Positions 52,920-63,313 are shown, numbered from the stretch's first letter. The stretch: 64,000 nt of DNA from Firmicutes bacterium HGW-Firmicutes-15 (GCA_002840245.1 PHAA01000001.1:62001-126000); one strand, 5' to 3'. The notes: generated by a model from the sequence alone, not told the origin. Numbers and translations: made by a program.

Positions 52920-53297
52920 ATGCGGGGCAGGATTTTGATTGTGGATGACCAAAAAGGGGTAAGACGTCTATTGGAAGAGCTATTTAAAAAGGAAGGCTGG
53001 GATGTCCAGAGCGCAGGGGATGGCCGGGAAGCAATCCAGAAGGTGGAAGAGTTGATGCCCGGACTCGATCTCATTCTGATGGATCTTAAAATGCCTAATA
53101 TAAATGGCTTAGAAGCCACACGTATAATTATGGAGAGGAATTTCCATGTTCCAATTATCATGATGACAGCCTATGGGGAAATCGAAGTGGTTAAGCAGGC
53201 ATTGGAGGCGGGCGCGAGGAAATGCATCAGTAAACCATTTGATATAATGGTGTTACGAGATATGGTTAATAAATTAATGCTGGAAGTAGCATCATAA
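52920..53297 (+). CDS. spo0F: Spo0F-like sporulation response regulator
   Basis: This is a single receiver domain of 125 residues with LIVDDQKGVRRLL, phospho-Asp in ILMDLKMPNINGL, Thr in MMTAYGE and Lys in CISKPFD, very like Bacillus Spo0F. The following fba-tal-glpX-rho order matches the Bacillus spo0F region, which supports a role in the sporulation phosphorelay. The start is ATG 52920. Confidence 0.8.
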   Translation: MRGRILIVDDQKGVRRLLEELFKKEGWDVQSAGDGREAIQKVEELMPGLDLILMDLKMPNINGLEATRIIMERNFHVPIIMMTAYGEIEVVKQALEAGARKCISKPFDIMVLRDMVNKLMLEVAS

Positions 53298-53393
53298 ACT
53301 GCAGCCAGCTGCTCTGATACAAAGTAATATAAACCACTATTAAGGGTAAAAGTATTAGAGTGGCTACAAAAATAAACAAAAGAGGTGGTAAGT

Positions 53394-54248
53394 ATGGCAC
53401 TAGTTCCGGTTACGGAGTTGTTGCTCCATGCAAATCGGGAAGGCTATGCCGTGGGCGCATTTAACGCTAATAACATGGAGATTATACAGGCAATAGTAGA
53501 AGCAGCGGAAAAGGAGAACTCACCTGTTATTATGCAGGCCAGCCAAGGGGCGATAAAATATGCTGGGTTGGAGTTTATTACCGGAATGGTTAAAATAGCC
53601 GCTGGGGCGACTCGGGTTCCAGTTGCTCTGCACCTGGATCACGGCACAGATTTTGATCAGGTTATGAAATGTATTCGCAGCGGATTTAGTTCTGTTATGT
53701 ATGATGGATCTAAACTGCCGCTGGAACAAAACATTGCTATTACCAATAAGGTTTTGGAGATATGTAGGCCGATCGGGGTATCAGTAGAGGCAGAATTGGG
53801 AAAAATAGGTGGAACCGAAGATGATGTACATGTAAGCGAACGAGAAGCTATGTATACCGATCCTGAAGAGGCCCGCTATTTTGTGGAAAAAACAGGTGTT
53901 GAGAGCTTGGCAATCGCGATAGGAACGGCTCATGGGCAGTATCAGGGAGATCCTAAGCTTGATTTTGAGCGACTTAAAAAAATTAAGGATCTGGTTAAGA
54001 TTCCCATCGTTTTGCATGGCTCCTCTGGAGTTTCTGATGAATCAGTAAGGAAAGCCATTTCACTAGGTGTCTGCAAAGTTAATATCGACACTAATATCAG
54101 GGAGGCATTCGTCGGGGAGATGAGACGCAGGATGGAAGAGAATCCTCATGAGATTGATCCCCGCAAGCTGCTGGGACCTGCACGAGAAGCGGTAGTGGCG
54201 ATAATTAGAGATAAAATAAGGGTTTTCGGCAGTGCCGGGAAAGCGTAA
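53394..54248 (+). CDS. fba: Class II fructose-1,6-bisphosphate aldolase
   Basis: The enzyme cleaves or forms fructose 1,6-bisphosphate. The zinc histidines are seen in [20 protein letters not shown] and [10 protein letters not shown], and the phosphate-site NIDTNIREA motif is present. 284 residues from ATG 53394, which follows AGAGGTGG; GTG 53385 is too close to that site. Confidence 0.95.
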   Translation: MALVPVTELLLHANREGYAVGAFNANNMEIIQAIVEAAEKENSPVIMQASQGAIKYAGLEFITGMVKIAAGATRVPVALHLDHGTDFDQVMKCIRSGFSSVMYDGSKLPLEQNIAITNKVLEICRPIGVSVEAELGKIGGTEDDVHVSEREAMYTDPEEARYFVEKTGVESLAIAIGTAHGQYQGDPKLDFERLKKIKDLVKIPIVLHGSSGVSDESVRKAISLGVCKVNIDTNIREAFVGEMRRRMEENPHEIDPRKLLGPAREAVVAIIRDKIRVFGSAGKA

Positions 54249-54265
54249 TTAAAGGGAGTGTTTTT

Positions 54266-54907
54266 TTGCGAATTTTCATTGATTCTGCTAACATAGAGGA
54301 GATCAAAGAAATTAATGAAATGGGAGTCTTGGGAGGGGTAACCACCAATCCCAGTCTGGTCGCCAAAGAGAAAAGAAATTATGCAGAGGTGGTCAGAGAG
54401 ATTTGCAGCATTGTGGATGGGCCTATAAGTGCGGAAGTATTGAGCTTAGAATACGCTTCCATGGTCAGGGAAGCAGAGGCTTTAGCTGCTATTCATCCCA
54501 ATGTTGTGGTCAAAATTCCAATAAGTGAAGCAGGGTTAAAGGCAATAAAAACTTTGGCGGGCAAAAATATTCAGACTAATGCCACTCTGATATTTTCAGC
54601 CGCTCAAGCTCTACTGGCTGCCCGCGCAGGTGCTAGTTTCGTCAGTCCCTTTCTAGGTCGAGTTGATGATAATGGCAATGATGGGTTAATTCTACTTAGT
54701 GATATTGTCACTATTTTCAACCAATTCTTATTATCTACCGAGGTAATCGCTGCCAGCATAAGACATCCCATGCATGTCATTGAATCTGCGCGGATTGGTT
54801 CCCATATTGCCACTGTTCCTTACGTGGTTATTAAGCAGATGATTAAGCACCCTTTAACTGATGCAGGTATTGAAAAATTTATGAGTGATTGGAAACAGGC
54901 GTTCTAA
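54266..54907 (+). CDS. tal: Transaldolase / fructose-6-phosphate aldolase family protein
   Basis: This short 213-residue transaldolase has the Schiff-base lysine in VVKIPIS and the family motifs [13 protein letters not shown] and [13 protein letters not shown]. Small members are either transaldolases or fructose-6-phosphate aldolases; sequence alone does not decide. The start is TTG 54266, behind AAAGGGAG. Confidence 0.93.
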   Translation: MRIFIDSANIEEIKEINEMGVLGGVTTNPSLVAKEKRNYAEVVREICSIVDGPISAEVLSLEYASMVREAEALAAIHPNVVVKIPISEAGLKAIKTLAGKNIQTNATLIFSAAQALLAARAGASFVSPFLGRVDDNGNDGLILLSDIVTIFNQFLLSTEVIAASIRHPMHVIESARIGSHIATVPYVVIKQMIKHPLTDAGIEKFMSDWKQAF

Positions 54908-54925
54908 GAACTGGAGGGTTTGGGT

Positions 54926-55912
54926 TTGGAGAGAGAATTGGCTCTTGAGTTTGCAAGAGTAACGGAAGCTGCTGCCTTAGCGGCTGCACGCTGGGTAGGT
55001 CGGGGCAACAAGGAAGCAGCTGATGATGCAGCTGTAACCGCCATGCGGGTGATGTTCGATACGGTATCCATAGATGGTGTGGTGGTAATTGGCGAGGGAG
55101 AAATGGATGAAGCTCCCATGTTGTATATCGGGGAAAGAGTCGGCTTGGGGGTGTTACCCCGGGTAGATATTGCAGTTGATCCCCTGGAAGGAACCATCAT
55201 TGTAGCAAAAGGTCTTACTGGTGCAATCGCGGTGTTGGCTTCTGCTCCGCAAGGGTGTCTGTTGCATGCTCCCGATATGTATATGGATAAGATCGCGGTT
55301 GGGCCTGAATGTAAAGGCCGGGTTTTCTTGGATGCGCCCGTGAAGGAAAACCTACGCCAGGCAGCGAAAGCCTTGGAAAAGTCTATGAGCGAGATTACGG
55401 TAGTGATATTGGATCGCGAGCGTCACCAGGGTATTATCGAAGAAGTACGCAGCGCAGGAGCCCGCATTAGGCTAATTACTGATGGAGACGTATCTCCTGG
55501 AGTGGCTACCGCCTATCCCGATTCTGGAGTGGACATACTTATGGGGATTGGCGGAGCACCGGAAGGGGTAATTACTGCCGCAGCCCTGAAATGCCTGGAA
55601 GGTGATTTTCAAGCCCGGCTAATTCCGGAAAACGACAAGGAAGTTCAGCGCTGCATCGAGATGGGAATTAAAGACACCCATCAGTTATTTACCATTGATG
55701 AACTGGTCAAATCGGATGATGTTATATTCGTGGCGACTGGAATAACTGATTCTTTTCTACTCAAAGGAGTAAGATATTTACAGGGACACGCCATCACTCA
55801 GACAATAGTGATGAGGAGTAAATCGGGAACCATTAGGTTTATAGAAGCCAATCACCACCTCGGCAAAAAGCCTTTGTTTAGTGATCATCGCATCAAACTC
55901 CGAATGGACTAA
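54926..55912 (+). CDS. glpX: Class II fructose-1,6-bisphosphatase GlpX
   Basis: GlpX dephosphorylates fructose 1,6-bisphosphate in gluconeogenesis. The metal-binding residues lie in DDAAVTAMR, IGEGEMDEAPML and AVDPLEGT. I start it at TTG 54926, seven bases after GGAGGG, instead of TTG 54920, which almost abuts that site. 328 residues. murA, often between tal and glpX in Bacillus, is absent. Confidence 0.95.
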   Translation: MERELALEFARVTEAAALAAARWVGRGNKEAADDAAVTAMRVMFDTVSIDGVVVIGEGEMDEAPMLYIGERVGLGVLPRVDIAVDPLEGTIIVAKGLTGAIAVLASAPQGCLLHAPDMYMDKIAVGPECKGRVFLDAPVKENLRQAAKALEKSMSEITVVILDRERHQGIIEEVRSAGARIRLITDGDVSPGVATAYPDSGVDILMGIGGAPEGVITAAALKCLEGDFQARLIPENDKEVQRCIEMGIKDTHQLFTIDELVKSDDVIFVATGITDSFLLKGVRYLQGHAITQTIVMRSKSGTIRFIEANHHLGKKPLFSDHRIKLRMD

Positions 55913-56002
55913 CAAAAGTCTATCATTCGGCGCAAATCTTTTCCCTGGTGCTTTCCCCCATAAACATGATAACAAAACAAAATATTCGAGAGGAGCAATA
56001 AG

Positions 56003-57280
56003 TTGAACATAGCCGAATTGGAAAATAAAACTATACTGGAATTGTACCAGATTGCCAGGGATGTTAATTTGGGAGGATATTCCAAACTTCGCAAAAAGGA
56101 ACTAATATTTGAAATCACTAAGGCATTGACCCATTCCAACGAACTGCTGCAGGCCTCGGGGGTTCTGGAAATAATGAACGATGGATATGGATTTTTAAGA
56201 CCATTTGCCTACGTTCCCAGCCGCGAGGATATTTATGTATCGCCATCGCAAATTAGGAGATTTGATCTAAGAACTGGAGACCGGGTAGGCGGCCAGGTTA
56301 GACCACCTAAAGACAGTGAGAGATTTTTTGCACTATTAAAAGTAGAAGATGTTAACAGCTTTCCCCCCGAAGATTCAGTAAAGAGAATTCATTTCGATGC
56401 GCTTACCCCCCTGTATCCTACGGAAAGGTTGACTTTGGCGACCGAGACCGAAGAGCTCTCCACCCGTTTAATTGATCTGGTGGCTCCTATCGGCAAGGGA
56501 CAGCGGGGGCTTATTGTAGCGCCGCCTAAAGCCGGTAAAACCATGCTCTTGCAGAAAATGGCGCAGGGCATAACCAAGAATCACCCGGAGGTGGTGGTTA
56601 TTATTCTACTGGTGGATGAGCGACCGGAGGAGGTAACCGATATGCAGCGTTCCACGCAGGCAGAGGTAGTTGCGTCCACCTTTGATGAGCCACCGGAAAA
56701 CCATGTAAAAATCACAGACATGGTACTGGAAAGAGCTAAGCGCTTGGTCGAGCATAAACAAGATGTGGTCATACTTATGGATAGCATTACGCGCCTTGCC
56801 AGGGCTCACAATCTAGTCGTGCCTACCAGTGGCAGAACGCTGTCAGGGGGCATAGATCCTACCTCTCTTATCAAACCCAAGCGGTTTTTTGGTGCAGCCC
56901 GCAACATCGAGGAAGGAGGCAGTTTGACCATTATTGCCACGGCTTTGGTGGAAACCGGTTCCCGTATGGATGAAGTAATTTTTGAAGAATTTAAAGGCAC
57001 AGGTAATATGGAACTGGTTTTAGATCGCAAGCTATCAGAGCGGAGAATTTTTCCAGCCATCGATTTAAAACGATCCGGAACCCGCAAGGAAGAGCTGCTT
57101 TTCAATGCTGAGGAAATGGAACTTATGTGGAACCTGCGCAATACTTTCAGCGAGTATAACTCAGTAGAAACCATGCAAATGATGATAGATACCATGAAGA
57201 AGACCAAATCTAACGAGGACCTCCTGCGAGCCGCACCCATCATTTTTGGAAGAAAAGAATATTCCCGCAGTAGTCGTTAA
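56003..57280 (+). CDS. rho: Transcription termination factor Rho
   Basis: Rho is the hexameric RNA-dependent ATPase that terminates transcription. The N-terminal helical domain, the cold-shock-like RNA-binding domain ([15 protein letters not shown]), Walker [13 protein letters not shown], Walker [14 protein letters not shown] and the Q/R loop region are present. 425 residues. The start is TTG 56003, behind GAGGAG. Confidence 0.97.
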   Translation: MNIAELENKTILELYQIARDVNLGGYSKLRKKELIFEITKALTHSNELLQASGVLEIMNDGYGFLRPFAYVPSREDIYVSPSQIRRFDLRTGDRVGGQVRPPKDSERFFALLKVEDVNSFPPEDSVKRIHFDALTPLYPTERLTLATETEELSTRLIDLVAPIGKGQRGLIVAPPKAGKTMLLQKMAQGITKNHPEVVVIILLVDERPEEVTDMQRSTQAEVVASTFDEPPENHVKITDMVLERAKRLVEHKQDVVILMDSITRLARAHNLVVPTSGRTLSGGIDPTSLIKPKRFFGAARNIEEGGSLTIIATALVETGSRMDEVIFEEFKGTGNMELVLDRKLSERRIFPAIDLKRSGTRKEELLFNAEEMELMWNLRNTFSEYNSVETMQMMIDTMKKTKSNEDLLRAAPIIFGRKEYSRSSR

Positions 57281-57317
57281 GATAATTTGCATAAATACCT
57301 GCTATTCTGTCAAAACT

Positions 57318-57343
57318 ACAAGGGAGTAAGCCCTCTTGTTTTT
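57318..57343 (+). terminator. Hairpin after rho
   Basis: ACAAG at 57318-57322 pairs with CTTGT at 57335-57339, with further GG/CC pairs inside, followed by a T run. Confidence 0.5.
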
Positions 57344-57372
57344 CCTTCGGGGGCAGAATAGAGGTGAAATAA

Positions 57373-58233
57373 TTGGACAAAAGATGGATTGGCTCACTTG
57401 CTGTGTGCATTTTTTTGCTGGCGTTAGGTGCCCACCCATCTGTGGCCCGGTTAAGTGAGGGAAATTTTGTCCCTTTTTCCCAGGCGGCGAATAGCTTTGC
57501 TGATAGCCAGACAAAATCTTATTGTATCCAAAAAGGCGATACACTATCTAAGATTTCCCAAAGGTATAATGTCAGCCTGGAAAATTTGATGAGAAACAAT
57601 GAAATGGATGAAAACACCATTCTTGAAGTGGGGCATACCTTAAGGATTCCTGCCGCACGGGGGGTGATTCATGTGGTGGTCCCAGGGGATACAATATGTG
57701 ATGTGGCGGAACGCTACCGGGTCAGTATGGAAGATTTGGTCGCCTCCAACTCGGATAAGAATCCGGACTTTTTGGAGGTTGGGGATCTTTTGCATATCCC
57801 GAATGAGAATAATATACGGGTTGCACAATCAGTGCCTGAACCATCCCGTAGTCTTTCAATGACTAAACTGATGAAATGGCCTATCGTGGGAACTATCAGT
57901 TCTTCTTTTGGTTGGCGAAAAGCCGGTTTTCATCATGGAATAGACATTGCAAATAAAATTGGGACTCCGATTCAGGCAGCCGCTGCAGGTACAGTTTCTT
58001 TTACTGGCTATAAACCTGTTTATGGTCTTACGGTGATAATTGATCATCCTGACGGCAAACAAACCCTGTATGCTCATGCTCAGAAGACGTATGTACATAA
58101 AGGGGAGAAGGTTAACCAGGGAGAAACCATAGCAGCAGTAGGAATGACTGGGGTAACCACTGGCCCTCACGTTCATTTTGAGGTAAGAAGTGGAAATAAA
58201 GTGAGTGATCCAATAAGTTACCTGCGACGTTAA
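57373..58233 (+). CDS. LysM-M23 cell-wall endopeptidase
   Basis: A signal-like N-terminus (IGSLAVCIFLLALGAHPS) is followed by two LysM repeats (YCIQKGDTLSKISQRYN and VVVPGDTICDVAERY) and a C-terminal M23 peptidase domain with HHGIDIAN and HVHFEVRSG zinc motifs. It should cleave peptidoglycan cross-bridges outside the cell. The start is TTG 57373 behind GAGGTG. 286 residues. Confidence 0.93.
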   Translation: MDKRWIGSLAVCIFLLALGAHPSVARLSEGNFVPFSQAANSFADSQTKSYCIQKGDTLSKISQRYNVSLENLMRNNEMDENTILEVGHTLRIPAARGVIHVVVPGDTICDVAERYRVSMEDLVASNSDKNPDFLEVGDLLHIPNENNIRVAQSVPEPSRSLSMTKLMKWPIVGTISSSFGWRKAGFHHGIDIANKIGTPIQAAAAGTVSFTGYKPVYGLTVIIDHPDGKQTLYAHAQKTYVHKGEKVNQGETIAAVGMTGVTTGPHVHFEVRSGNKVSDPISYLRR

Positions 58234-58251
58234 AAGTGTGACAGGGGACTA

Positions 58252-58378
58252 GGTGAACAACGATCAGTAACGATCAGGAACGATCAGGGGGACGGTTCTT
58301 GCGATCGCTTCGCGAAGCGATCGCAAGAACCGTCCCCCTGATCGTCTGATCGTCCGAGAGACGTCTCCTTTGTTCACC
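58252..58378. repeat. Long composite palindrome with tandem 8-base units
   Basis: The core is a perfect 66-base palindrome (58280-58345, centre between 58312 and 58313). The unit ACGATCAG occurs three times on the left side at 10-base spacing and its complement CTGATCGT twice on the right. GGTGAACAA at 58252-58260 and TTGTTCACC at 58370-58378 form an outer inverted repeat. It contains GGGGGACGGTTCTTG, a motif I associate with REP-like repeats of clostridial genomes. Confidence 0.9.
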
Positions 58379-58456
58379 ACCTATTTGCTTAGAAGGGGCT
58401 TTTTTTATGGCCGAAAATAGGATAGGCTATTGGGGGGAGAGGTGAATCATTAGAAT

Positions 58457-59704
58457 ATGTTTCTTACTCTATATGCCAACGATAAAGGTGAAATTATTGA
58501 GCGTCATAAGTTAGGTATGCTGGGGCGTAGTGGCATGGATTGGGTGGTGCCGGAGCAAGGGGAGATGATACCTCTTCCCAATGGAGCATCGCTGGTTAGT
58601 GTCCCCGGGCATATCCCGGTAGGGATAGATGAAAATGATTGTTTAAGCAATGTTACTTCGGCGAATGGAGCCCGGAAAGCCCAAGCGGTAGCAGCACTGT
58701 TGCCCCAGGGTTTTACCCGTACCTTCTTGCCGGCATGTGTAAGTCCGGAGCAGGATGCACGGTTACCCCTCATGGGTTATGCGGCGGTAGGTTTTAAGGA
58801 CGAGAAAATATGGGTAGCCGCGGTACAGAGTGATGAGCATCGAAAGTGGCATCCTTGTTATTATAATACTGAAGGGCTGCCGAGAAAAATTAACCGGATG
58901 CTTAAGAAATTTCCAGAAAATCGTATATTGAAGCAATTAGCCAACTGTTCACTTCAATACAGCTGTTATACGGCGCAGAATATCTTTTATGGTCGCTGGG
59001 AGGCCGGGATACCAACTATGACTGCCTGTAATGCTGGATGTATTGGGTGTATTTCTGAAAGCCATATAGCGGTTGATTCTCCTCAGCAACGACTGGATTT
59101 CCATCCTTCTGTTGAGGAAATCAGTGAACTGGGTATCGAACACTTAAGCCGTGCTCGAGAGGGAATCATCAGCTTTGGACAGGGCTGTGAAGGAGAGCCT
59201 TCCCTCAATGCGGATACTTTGGCACAAGCCGTTGTAAAGATTCGACAGCACAGCAAAGAGGGCACTATAAATATAAATACTAACGCTGGGTATACTACGG
59301 GAATCAAAAAGCTCTGCCATGCGGGGCTGGATGCCATGCGGGTAACCATATTTTCCTGTAGGGAAGATAATTATAATCGTTACCATTGCCCCAAAAACTA
59401 TCGACTGGATGATGTCGAGTGCTCGATTCAACATGCGAAGGAGCAGAGCTTGTATGTATCTTTGAATTTGCTTACCTTTCCTGGCTTCACTGATCGAGAA
59501 GAAGAGGTTGAAATGCTGTTGGAATTTGTGCGAAAAAATGGGGTAGATATGATTCAGTTGCGAAACCTTAATATAGACCCGGCATTGCTATTTCATCATA
59601 TTCCGGTCGGAGGAGAGGTCTTGGGGATCAATCAGTTAATCCATATTCTACAGGAAGAAATGCCAGTACTAAAAATAGCTTCCTATTCTCACCCGGCACG
59701 ATAA
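58457..59704 (+). CDS. Radical SAM protein of unknown function
   Basis: The radical SAM cluster motif is CNAGCIGC (C-x3-C-x2-C) near residue 195, with a following GQGCEGEPSL (the GGE-type SAM motif) and a TIM-barrel-like remainder. About 190 residues precede the cluster, an unusually long N-terminal domain without a recognised family. 415 residues. An in-frame stop directly precedes ATG 58457. It stands between the peptidase and the YhaM-like gene in the rho-to-rpmE interval. Confidence 0.85.
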   Translation: MFLTLYANDKGEIIERHKLGMLGRSGMDWVVPEQGEMIPLPNGASLVSVPGHIPVGIDENDCLSNVTSANGARKAQAVAALLPQGFTRTFLPACVSPEQDARLPLMGYAAVGFKDEKIWVAAVQSDEHRKWHPCYYNTEGLPRKINRMLKKFPENRILKQLANCSLQYSCYTAQNIFYGRWEAGIPTMTACNAGCIGCISESHIAVDSPQQRLDFHPSVEEISELGIEHLSRAREGIISFGQGCEGEPSLNADTLAQAVVKIRQHSKEGTININTNAGYTTGIKKLCHAGLDAMRVTIFSCREDNYNRYHCPKNYRLDDVECSIQHAKEQSLYVSLNLLTFPGFTDREEEVEMLLEFVRKNGVDMIQLRNLNIDPALLFHHIPVGGEVLGINQLIHILQEEMPVLKIASYSHPAR

Positions 59705-59725
59705 AATGAGGCGTAACATGGTGAA

Positions 59726-59745
59726 CCAGGAGAACCGTTCCCTTG
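59726..59745. repeat. Short REP-like inverted repeat
   Basis: This 20-base imperfect hairpin contains AGAACCGTTCCC, close to the AGAACCGTCCCC of the palindrome at 58252-58378. It lies between the radical SAM gene and yhaM. Confidence 0.4.
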
Positions 59746-59785
59746 GTTGGTGTTTATAAGATTAAGTTTCAGGAGGAGAGGCATT

Positions 59786-60778
59786 TTGGAAAATAAGGGA
59801 CCATTTCAAGTGAAAGAACTAAAGGCTATGAATACCGGACAACAGATCTTTGGAAAATATCTGCTGCTAGACAAGGTGCATCGTAAGACCAAAGATGGCA
59901 AAGATATGTATAACATTAAGCTGGGTGATGCTTCCGGAGATATTGATGGCGTGGTATGGGAGAACTGCCAGATAGCGGGAGAATTTCAGGCGGGGGCTGT
60001 GATCGGCCTACTCGGAGACATAGGCAATTTTAATGGTAAAACTCAGGTGAATGCCAAACGGATTAAGATTTTGAATGAAGATCCGACCACTTATCTGAAA
60101 GGGCCGGTGGTCAGTCGAGAGGTGTTACGGCAAAAGTTTGAACAATATATGCAATCCATAAAGGATATTCACATGAAGGCTCTTTTGGATCGGATTTTTA
60201 GCGCTGATGTAAGAGCGGGATTTTTCAAGGCTACTGCCGCTAAAACCATTCACCATAATTATAGGGGAGGATTGCTGGAACATACTTTAGAAGTAGCGGA
60301 TTTATGTATCCAGGCATACCCGGTCTTTCCTGGACTAAACCGAGATTTGCTGGTGGCTGGAGCCTTACTCCACGACATTGGTAAAATTGGGGAATTGGAG
60401 GTTGCAGTAGTTCCTCAATATTCGGTAGAAGGCAGACTTCTAGGACACATTGTTATGGGAACAGAGATGGTGACAGCGCAGGTTAATGGGATGCGGCAGG
60501 AAGGCTTGGATTTTCCTTCTGAACTGGAATGGATGTTAAAACATATGATATTAAGCCATCATGGCAGTCTGGAATTCGGTTCACCGGTGATACCATTATT
60601 CCCGGAGGCTTTTCTCTTGCACATGATGGATAACTTGGATGCCAAGATGTTCGTTTTCTTCAACAAAATCGAAGAGAGCGGGGGCGAAAATGCCTTTTTC
60701 ACCAACTATGATAATTTCTTCGCCCAACATTTTTTCAAGTATCGATATGAGGGGCAACAGGATGGGACAGAGGACTAG
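59786..60778 (+). CDS. yhaM: 3'-5' exoribonuclease YhaM-like
   Basis: An N-terminal OB-fold (YNIKLGDASGDIDGVVWEN) is followed by an HD domain with HNYRGGLLEHTLEV and LLHDIGKIGEL and later HHGSLEFGSPV, the arrangement of YhaM/CBF1 exoribonucleases. I start it at TTG 59786, behind AGGAGGAG; the frame is open 13 codons further upstream. 330 residues. Confidence 0.93.
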   Translation: MENKGPFQVKELKAMNTGQQIFGKYLLLDKVHRKTKDGKDMYNIKLGDASGDIDGVVWENCQIAGEFQAGAVIGLLGDIGNFNGKTQVNAKRIKILNEDPTTYLKGPVVSREVLRQKFEQYMQSIKDIHMKALLDRIFSADVRAGFFKATAAKTIHHNYRGGLLEHTLEVADLCIQAYPVFPGLNRDLLVAGALLHDIGKIGELEVAVVPQYSVEGRLLGHIVMGTEMVTAQVNGMRQEGLDFPSELEWMLKHMILSHHGSLEFGSPVIPLFPEAFLLHMMDNLDAKMFVFFNKIEESGGENAFFTNYDNFFAQHFFKYRYEGQQDGTED

Positions 60779-60881
60779 CGTGATAAGGGCACGGTGCCAA
60801 GATTATTAATGACTTAGGGGTTAAAAAACACTAATAGCAATTCATTTATGGTAAACTAAAATACGGTGAGTGGAAAGATTC

Positions 60882-60910
60882 TTGTCTTTTGTAATTTTAA
60901 TTGATATAAT
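60882..60910 (+). promoter_or_regulatory. Promoter of rpmE
   Basis: TTGTCT at 60882-60887 and TATAAT at 60905-60910 are 17 bases apart, 82 bases upstream of rpmE. Confidence 0.65.
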
Positions 60911-60992
60911 ATTTCTCGCAGTTTGCATTAATGAATTATGTAGAAAATATTATACTTATCTGTTTATAGATGACCGAAACGAGGTGAAAGCG

Positions 60993-61196
60993 ATGAAGGA
61001 AAAGATCCATCCTAAATATTTCAGCACCACAGCTAGATGTGCCTGCGGCAGCGAGTTTGAAATTGGTTCAACCAAGGAGAGTTTAAAAGTAGAAATTTGC
61101 TCGAAATGCCACCCTTTCTACACCGGAGACAAGTTAAGGATAGTGGATACGGCTGGGAGAGTAGAGAAGTTTAAGAAAAAGTATGGCTTGGTTTAG
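60993..61196 (+). CDS. rpmE: Ribosomal protein bL31
   Basis: The 67-residue protein has [10 protein letters not shown] and the four zinc-binding cysteines (CAC and CSKC), so it is the zinc-containing C+ form. The start is ATG 60993, after GAGGTGAAAG; the longer upstream frame is spurious. It is followed by a strong terminator. Confidence 0.96.
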   Translation: MKEKIHPKYFSTTARCACGSEFEIGSTKESLKVEICSKCHPFYTGDKLRIVDTAGRVEKFKKKYGLV

Positions 61197-61214
61197 TTGT
61201 TTAAGTTGGTAGCT

Positions 61215-61241
61215 AGCAGGACAATAGTTCCTGCTTTTTTT
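61215..61241 (+). terminator. Terminator after rpmE
   Basis: AGCAGGA at 61215-61221 pairs with TCCTGCT at 61229-61235, followed by a T run. Confidence 0.85.
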
Positions 61242-61283
61242 CTCTGTTGTGATTTGCGTTATAACGCTTAAAGGTGATTAATT

Positions 61284-62198
61284 ATGGAAAAAAAACCTAG
61301 CTACGGCGGTATGGCCGTGATTGAAGGGGTCATGATGCGTGGTCCCAAGGAAACTGCTCTTGCGGTTCGCAAGCCTGATGGCAGCATTCAGGTGGAGAAG
61401 GAGCCGAATAATGATTTGGGTAAACGTTATCCTTTTCTAAAGTGGCCCTTGATTAGAGGGAGCTATGTATTAATCGAATCAATGGTTGTGGGTGTAAGGA
61501 TGCTGAATAAATCAGCTAACCTGTCCATTGCAGAAGAGGAAGAGGAGTTAAGCGCCAAGGAGATTTTTTTTACAGGACTGACGGCAGTTGTGATGGCTAT
61601 GGTTCTTTTTGTGGCCTTACCTACAGCTATTGTACATTTCACTAAACAGTTTTTGGGCGGAGTGGTGAGCCAGAATATTGTTGAGGGTATTATTCGAATT
61701 ACATTTTTTTTGCTTTATGTTTATATGATTTCGAAGATGAAAGAGATAGAACGGGTTTTCATGTATCACGGGGCTGAACATAAATCCATACTTGCCCTCG
61801 AAGCAGGAGAGGAATTGACCGTTGCCAACGTACGCAAATACGGTACTATGCACCCTCGCTGCGGGACCAGTTTTTTACTCATAGTGATGGTTATATCTAT
61901 TCTGGTATTTGCCTTGCTAGGAGAGGGAACTCTATTTTATAGGGTTTGGTCGCGTATAGCTGTTTTCCCTATTGTTGCTGGACTGGGCTATGAATTTATT
62001 AAATTTTCCGGAAAGTGTTATCAGAACCGTTGGGCTCAATATGTGATAGCACCAGGGCTATGGTTACAAAAACTCACCACCCGCGAACCGGATGATACGC
62101 AACTGGAAGTAGCGTTAGCTGCTCTTCAGGCAGTCCTGGCAGAAGATGAACCAGATGCGGCCATATCTAAAGCAGAAGGTTCCCGGCAATCAGCTTAA
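61284..62198 (+). CDS. yqhQ: DUF1385 membrane protein (YqhQ-like)
   Basis: The N-terminal YGGMAVIEGVMMRGP and the central MYHGAEHKSI with MHPRCGTSFLL are hallmarks of DUF1385. Three to four membrane segments are present. 304 residues. Its function is unknown; the rpmE-DUF1385-prfA-prmC order is widely conserved in Clostridia, suggesting a link to translation. Confidence 0.93.
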   Translation: MEKKPSYGGMAVIEGVMMRGPKETALAVRKPDGSIQVEKEPNNDLGKRYPFLKWPLIRGSYVLIESMVVGVRMLNKSANLSIAEEEEELSAKEIFFTGLTAVVMAMVLFVALPTAIVHFTKQFLGGVVSQNIVEGIIRITFFLLYVYMISKMKEIERVFMYHGAEHKSILALEAGEELTVANVRKYGTMHPRCGTSFLLIVMVISILVFALLGEGTLFYRVWSRIAVFPIVAGLGYEFIKFSGKCYQNRWAQYVIAPGLWLQKLTTREPDDTQLEVALAALQAVLAEDEPDAAISKAEGSRQSA

Positions 62199-62244
62199 AT
62201 TAGACATCGGAAGCAAGGTAGTCCTATAAGGAGGAGCATATTTA

Positions 62245-63312
62245 ATGCTACAAAAGTTAGAAAGCCTGGAAACAAAATATAACGAACTAAGTGATCTATT
62301 AAGCAATTCTGAGGTTATTGCTGACCAGAGCCGATACCAGAAGTATGCCAAGGCATACTCTGACCTCTCGGAAATTGTTGCTGTATACAGGGAGTTAAGG
62401 GCTGCTATAGATGGAATTGAGGACGCGAAAAACATGCTCCGGGAAGAACCTGATGATGAATTTAAAGCTATGTTGCTATCCGAGATTGAAGATTTAGAGA
62501 CCAAAAAAACTCAACTGGAACAAAGGGTTAAGGTACTGCTTTTACCAACTGATCCCAATGATGAAAAGAGCGTCATCATGGAAATACGTGCCGGTACGGG
62601 TGGAGAAGAGGCTGCGCTCTTCGGGGCTACGCTTTTCAGAATGTACTCCCGTTTTGCGGAGGAACAGGGTTGGAGAATTGACATCATGGATTCGCATTTT
62701 ACTGAATTGGGCGGAGTAAAGGAACTAATCTTTGTGGTTGATGGACAGGGAGCTTTCAGTAAGCTGAAGTATGAATCTGGGGTGCACCGGGTACAGCGGA
62801 TTCCTTCCACTGAGTCTGGAGGCAGGATACATACCTCTGCGGCCACGGTAGCTGTTTTACCTGAGGCTGAGGAAGTAGACGTAGATATTAATGACAATGA
62901 CCTAAAAATAGATGTGTACTGTTCCAGTGGACCGGGAGGGCAGTGCGTAAATACTACCCAGTCGGCAGTACGAATTACCCATCTACCTACAGGGCTGGTT
63001 GTAACCTGCCAGGATGAGAAATCCCAGCATAAAAATAAGGCCCAGGCCTTGCGGGTTTTGCGCTCGCGTTTGAAGGAGGTCTTGGAAGCAGAAAAGAATA
63101 TGGAGACGGCGGGTGCTCGTAAAAGCCAAGTTGGATCAGGAGATCGCAGCGAAAGAATTAGAACATATAATTTCCCCCAGGGAAGGGTAAGTGACCACCG
63201 GATCAATCTCACGCTTCATAAGCTGGATCAGATTTTAGAAGGGCAGTTAGGAGAAATAATTGGTGCCCTGATGGCCAATGACCAAGCAGAACGATTAAAA
63301 CAGGTGGATTAA
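62245..63312 (+). CDS. prfA: Peptide chain release factor 1
   Basis: RF1 reads UAA and UAG. The GGQ catalytic motif is in [12 protein letters not shown], where the glutamine is the methylation target of PrmC, encoded next. The 355-residue length and the domain order fit RF1. The ATG at 62245 follows AAGGAGGAG. Confidence 0.96.
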   Translation: MLQKLESLETKYNELSDLLSNSEVIADQSRYQKYAKAYSDLSEIVAVYRELRAAIDGIEDAKNMLREEPDDEFKAMLLSEIEDLETKKTQLEQRVKVLLLPTDPNDEKSVIMEIRAGTGGEEAALFGATLFRMYSRFAEEQGWRIDIMDSHFTELGGVKELIFVVDGQGAFSKLKYESGVHRVQRIPSTESGGRIHTSAATVAVLPEAEEVDVDINDNDLKIDVYCSSGPGGQCVNTTQSAVRITHLPTGLVVTCQDEKSQHKNKAQALRVLRSRLKEVLEAEKNMETAGARKSQVGSGDRSERIRTYNFPQGRVSDHRINLTLHKLDQILEGQLGEIIGALMANDQAERLKQVD

Positions 63313-63313
63313 A

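Noticed and set aside
62511-63212. Long open frame antisense to prfA
   Set aside because: RF1 is unambiguous on the plus strand; the antisense frame shows no family pattern or ribosome site.
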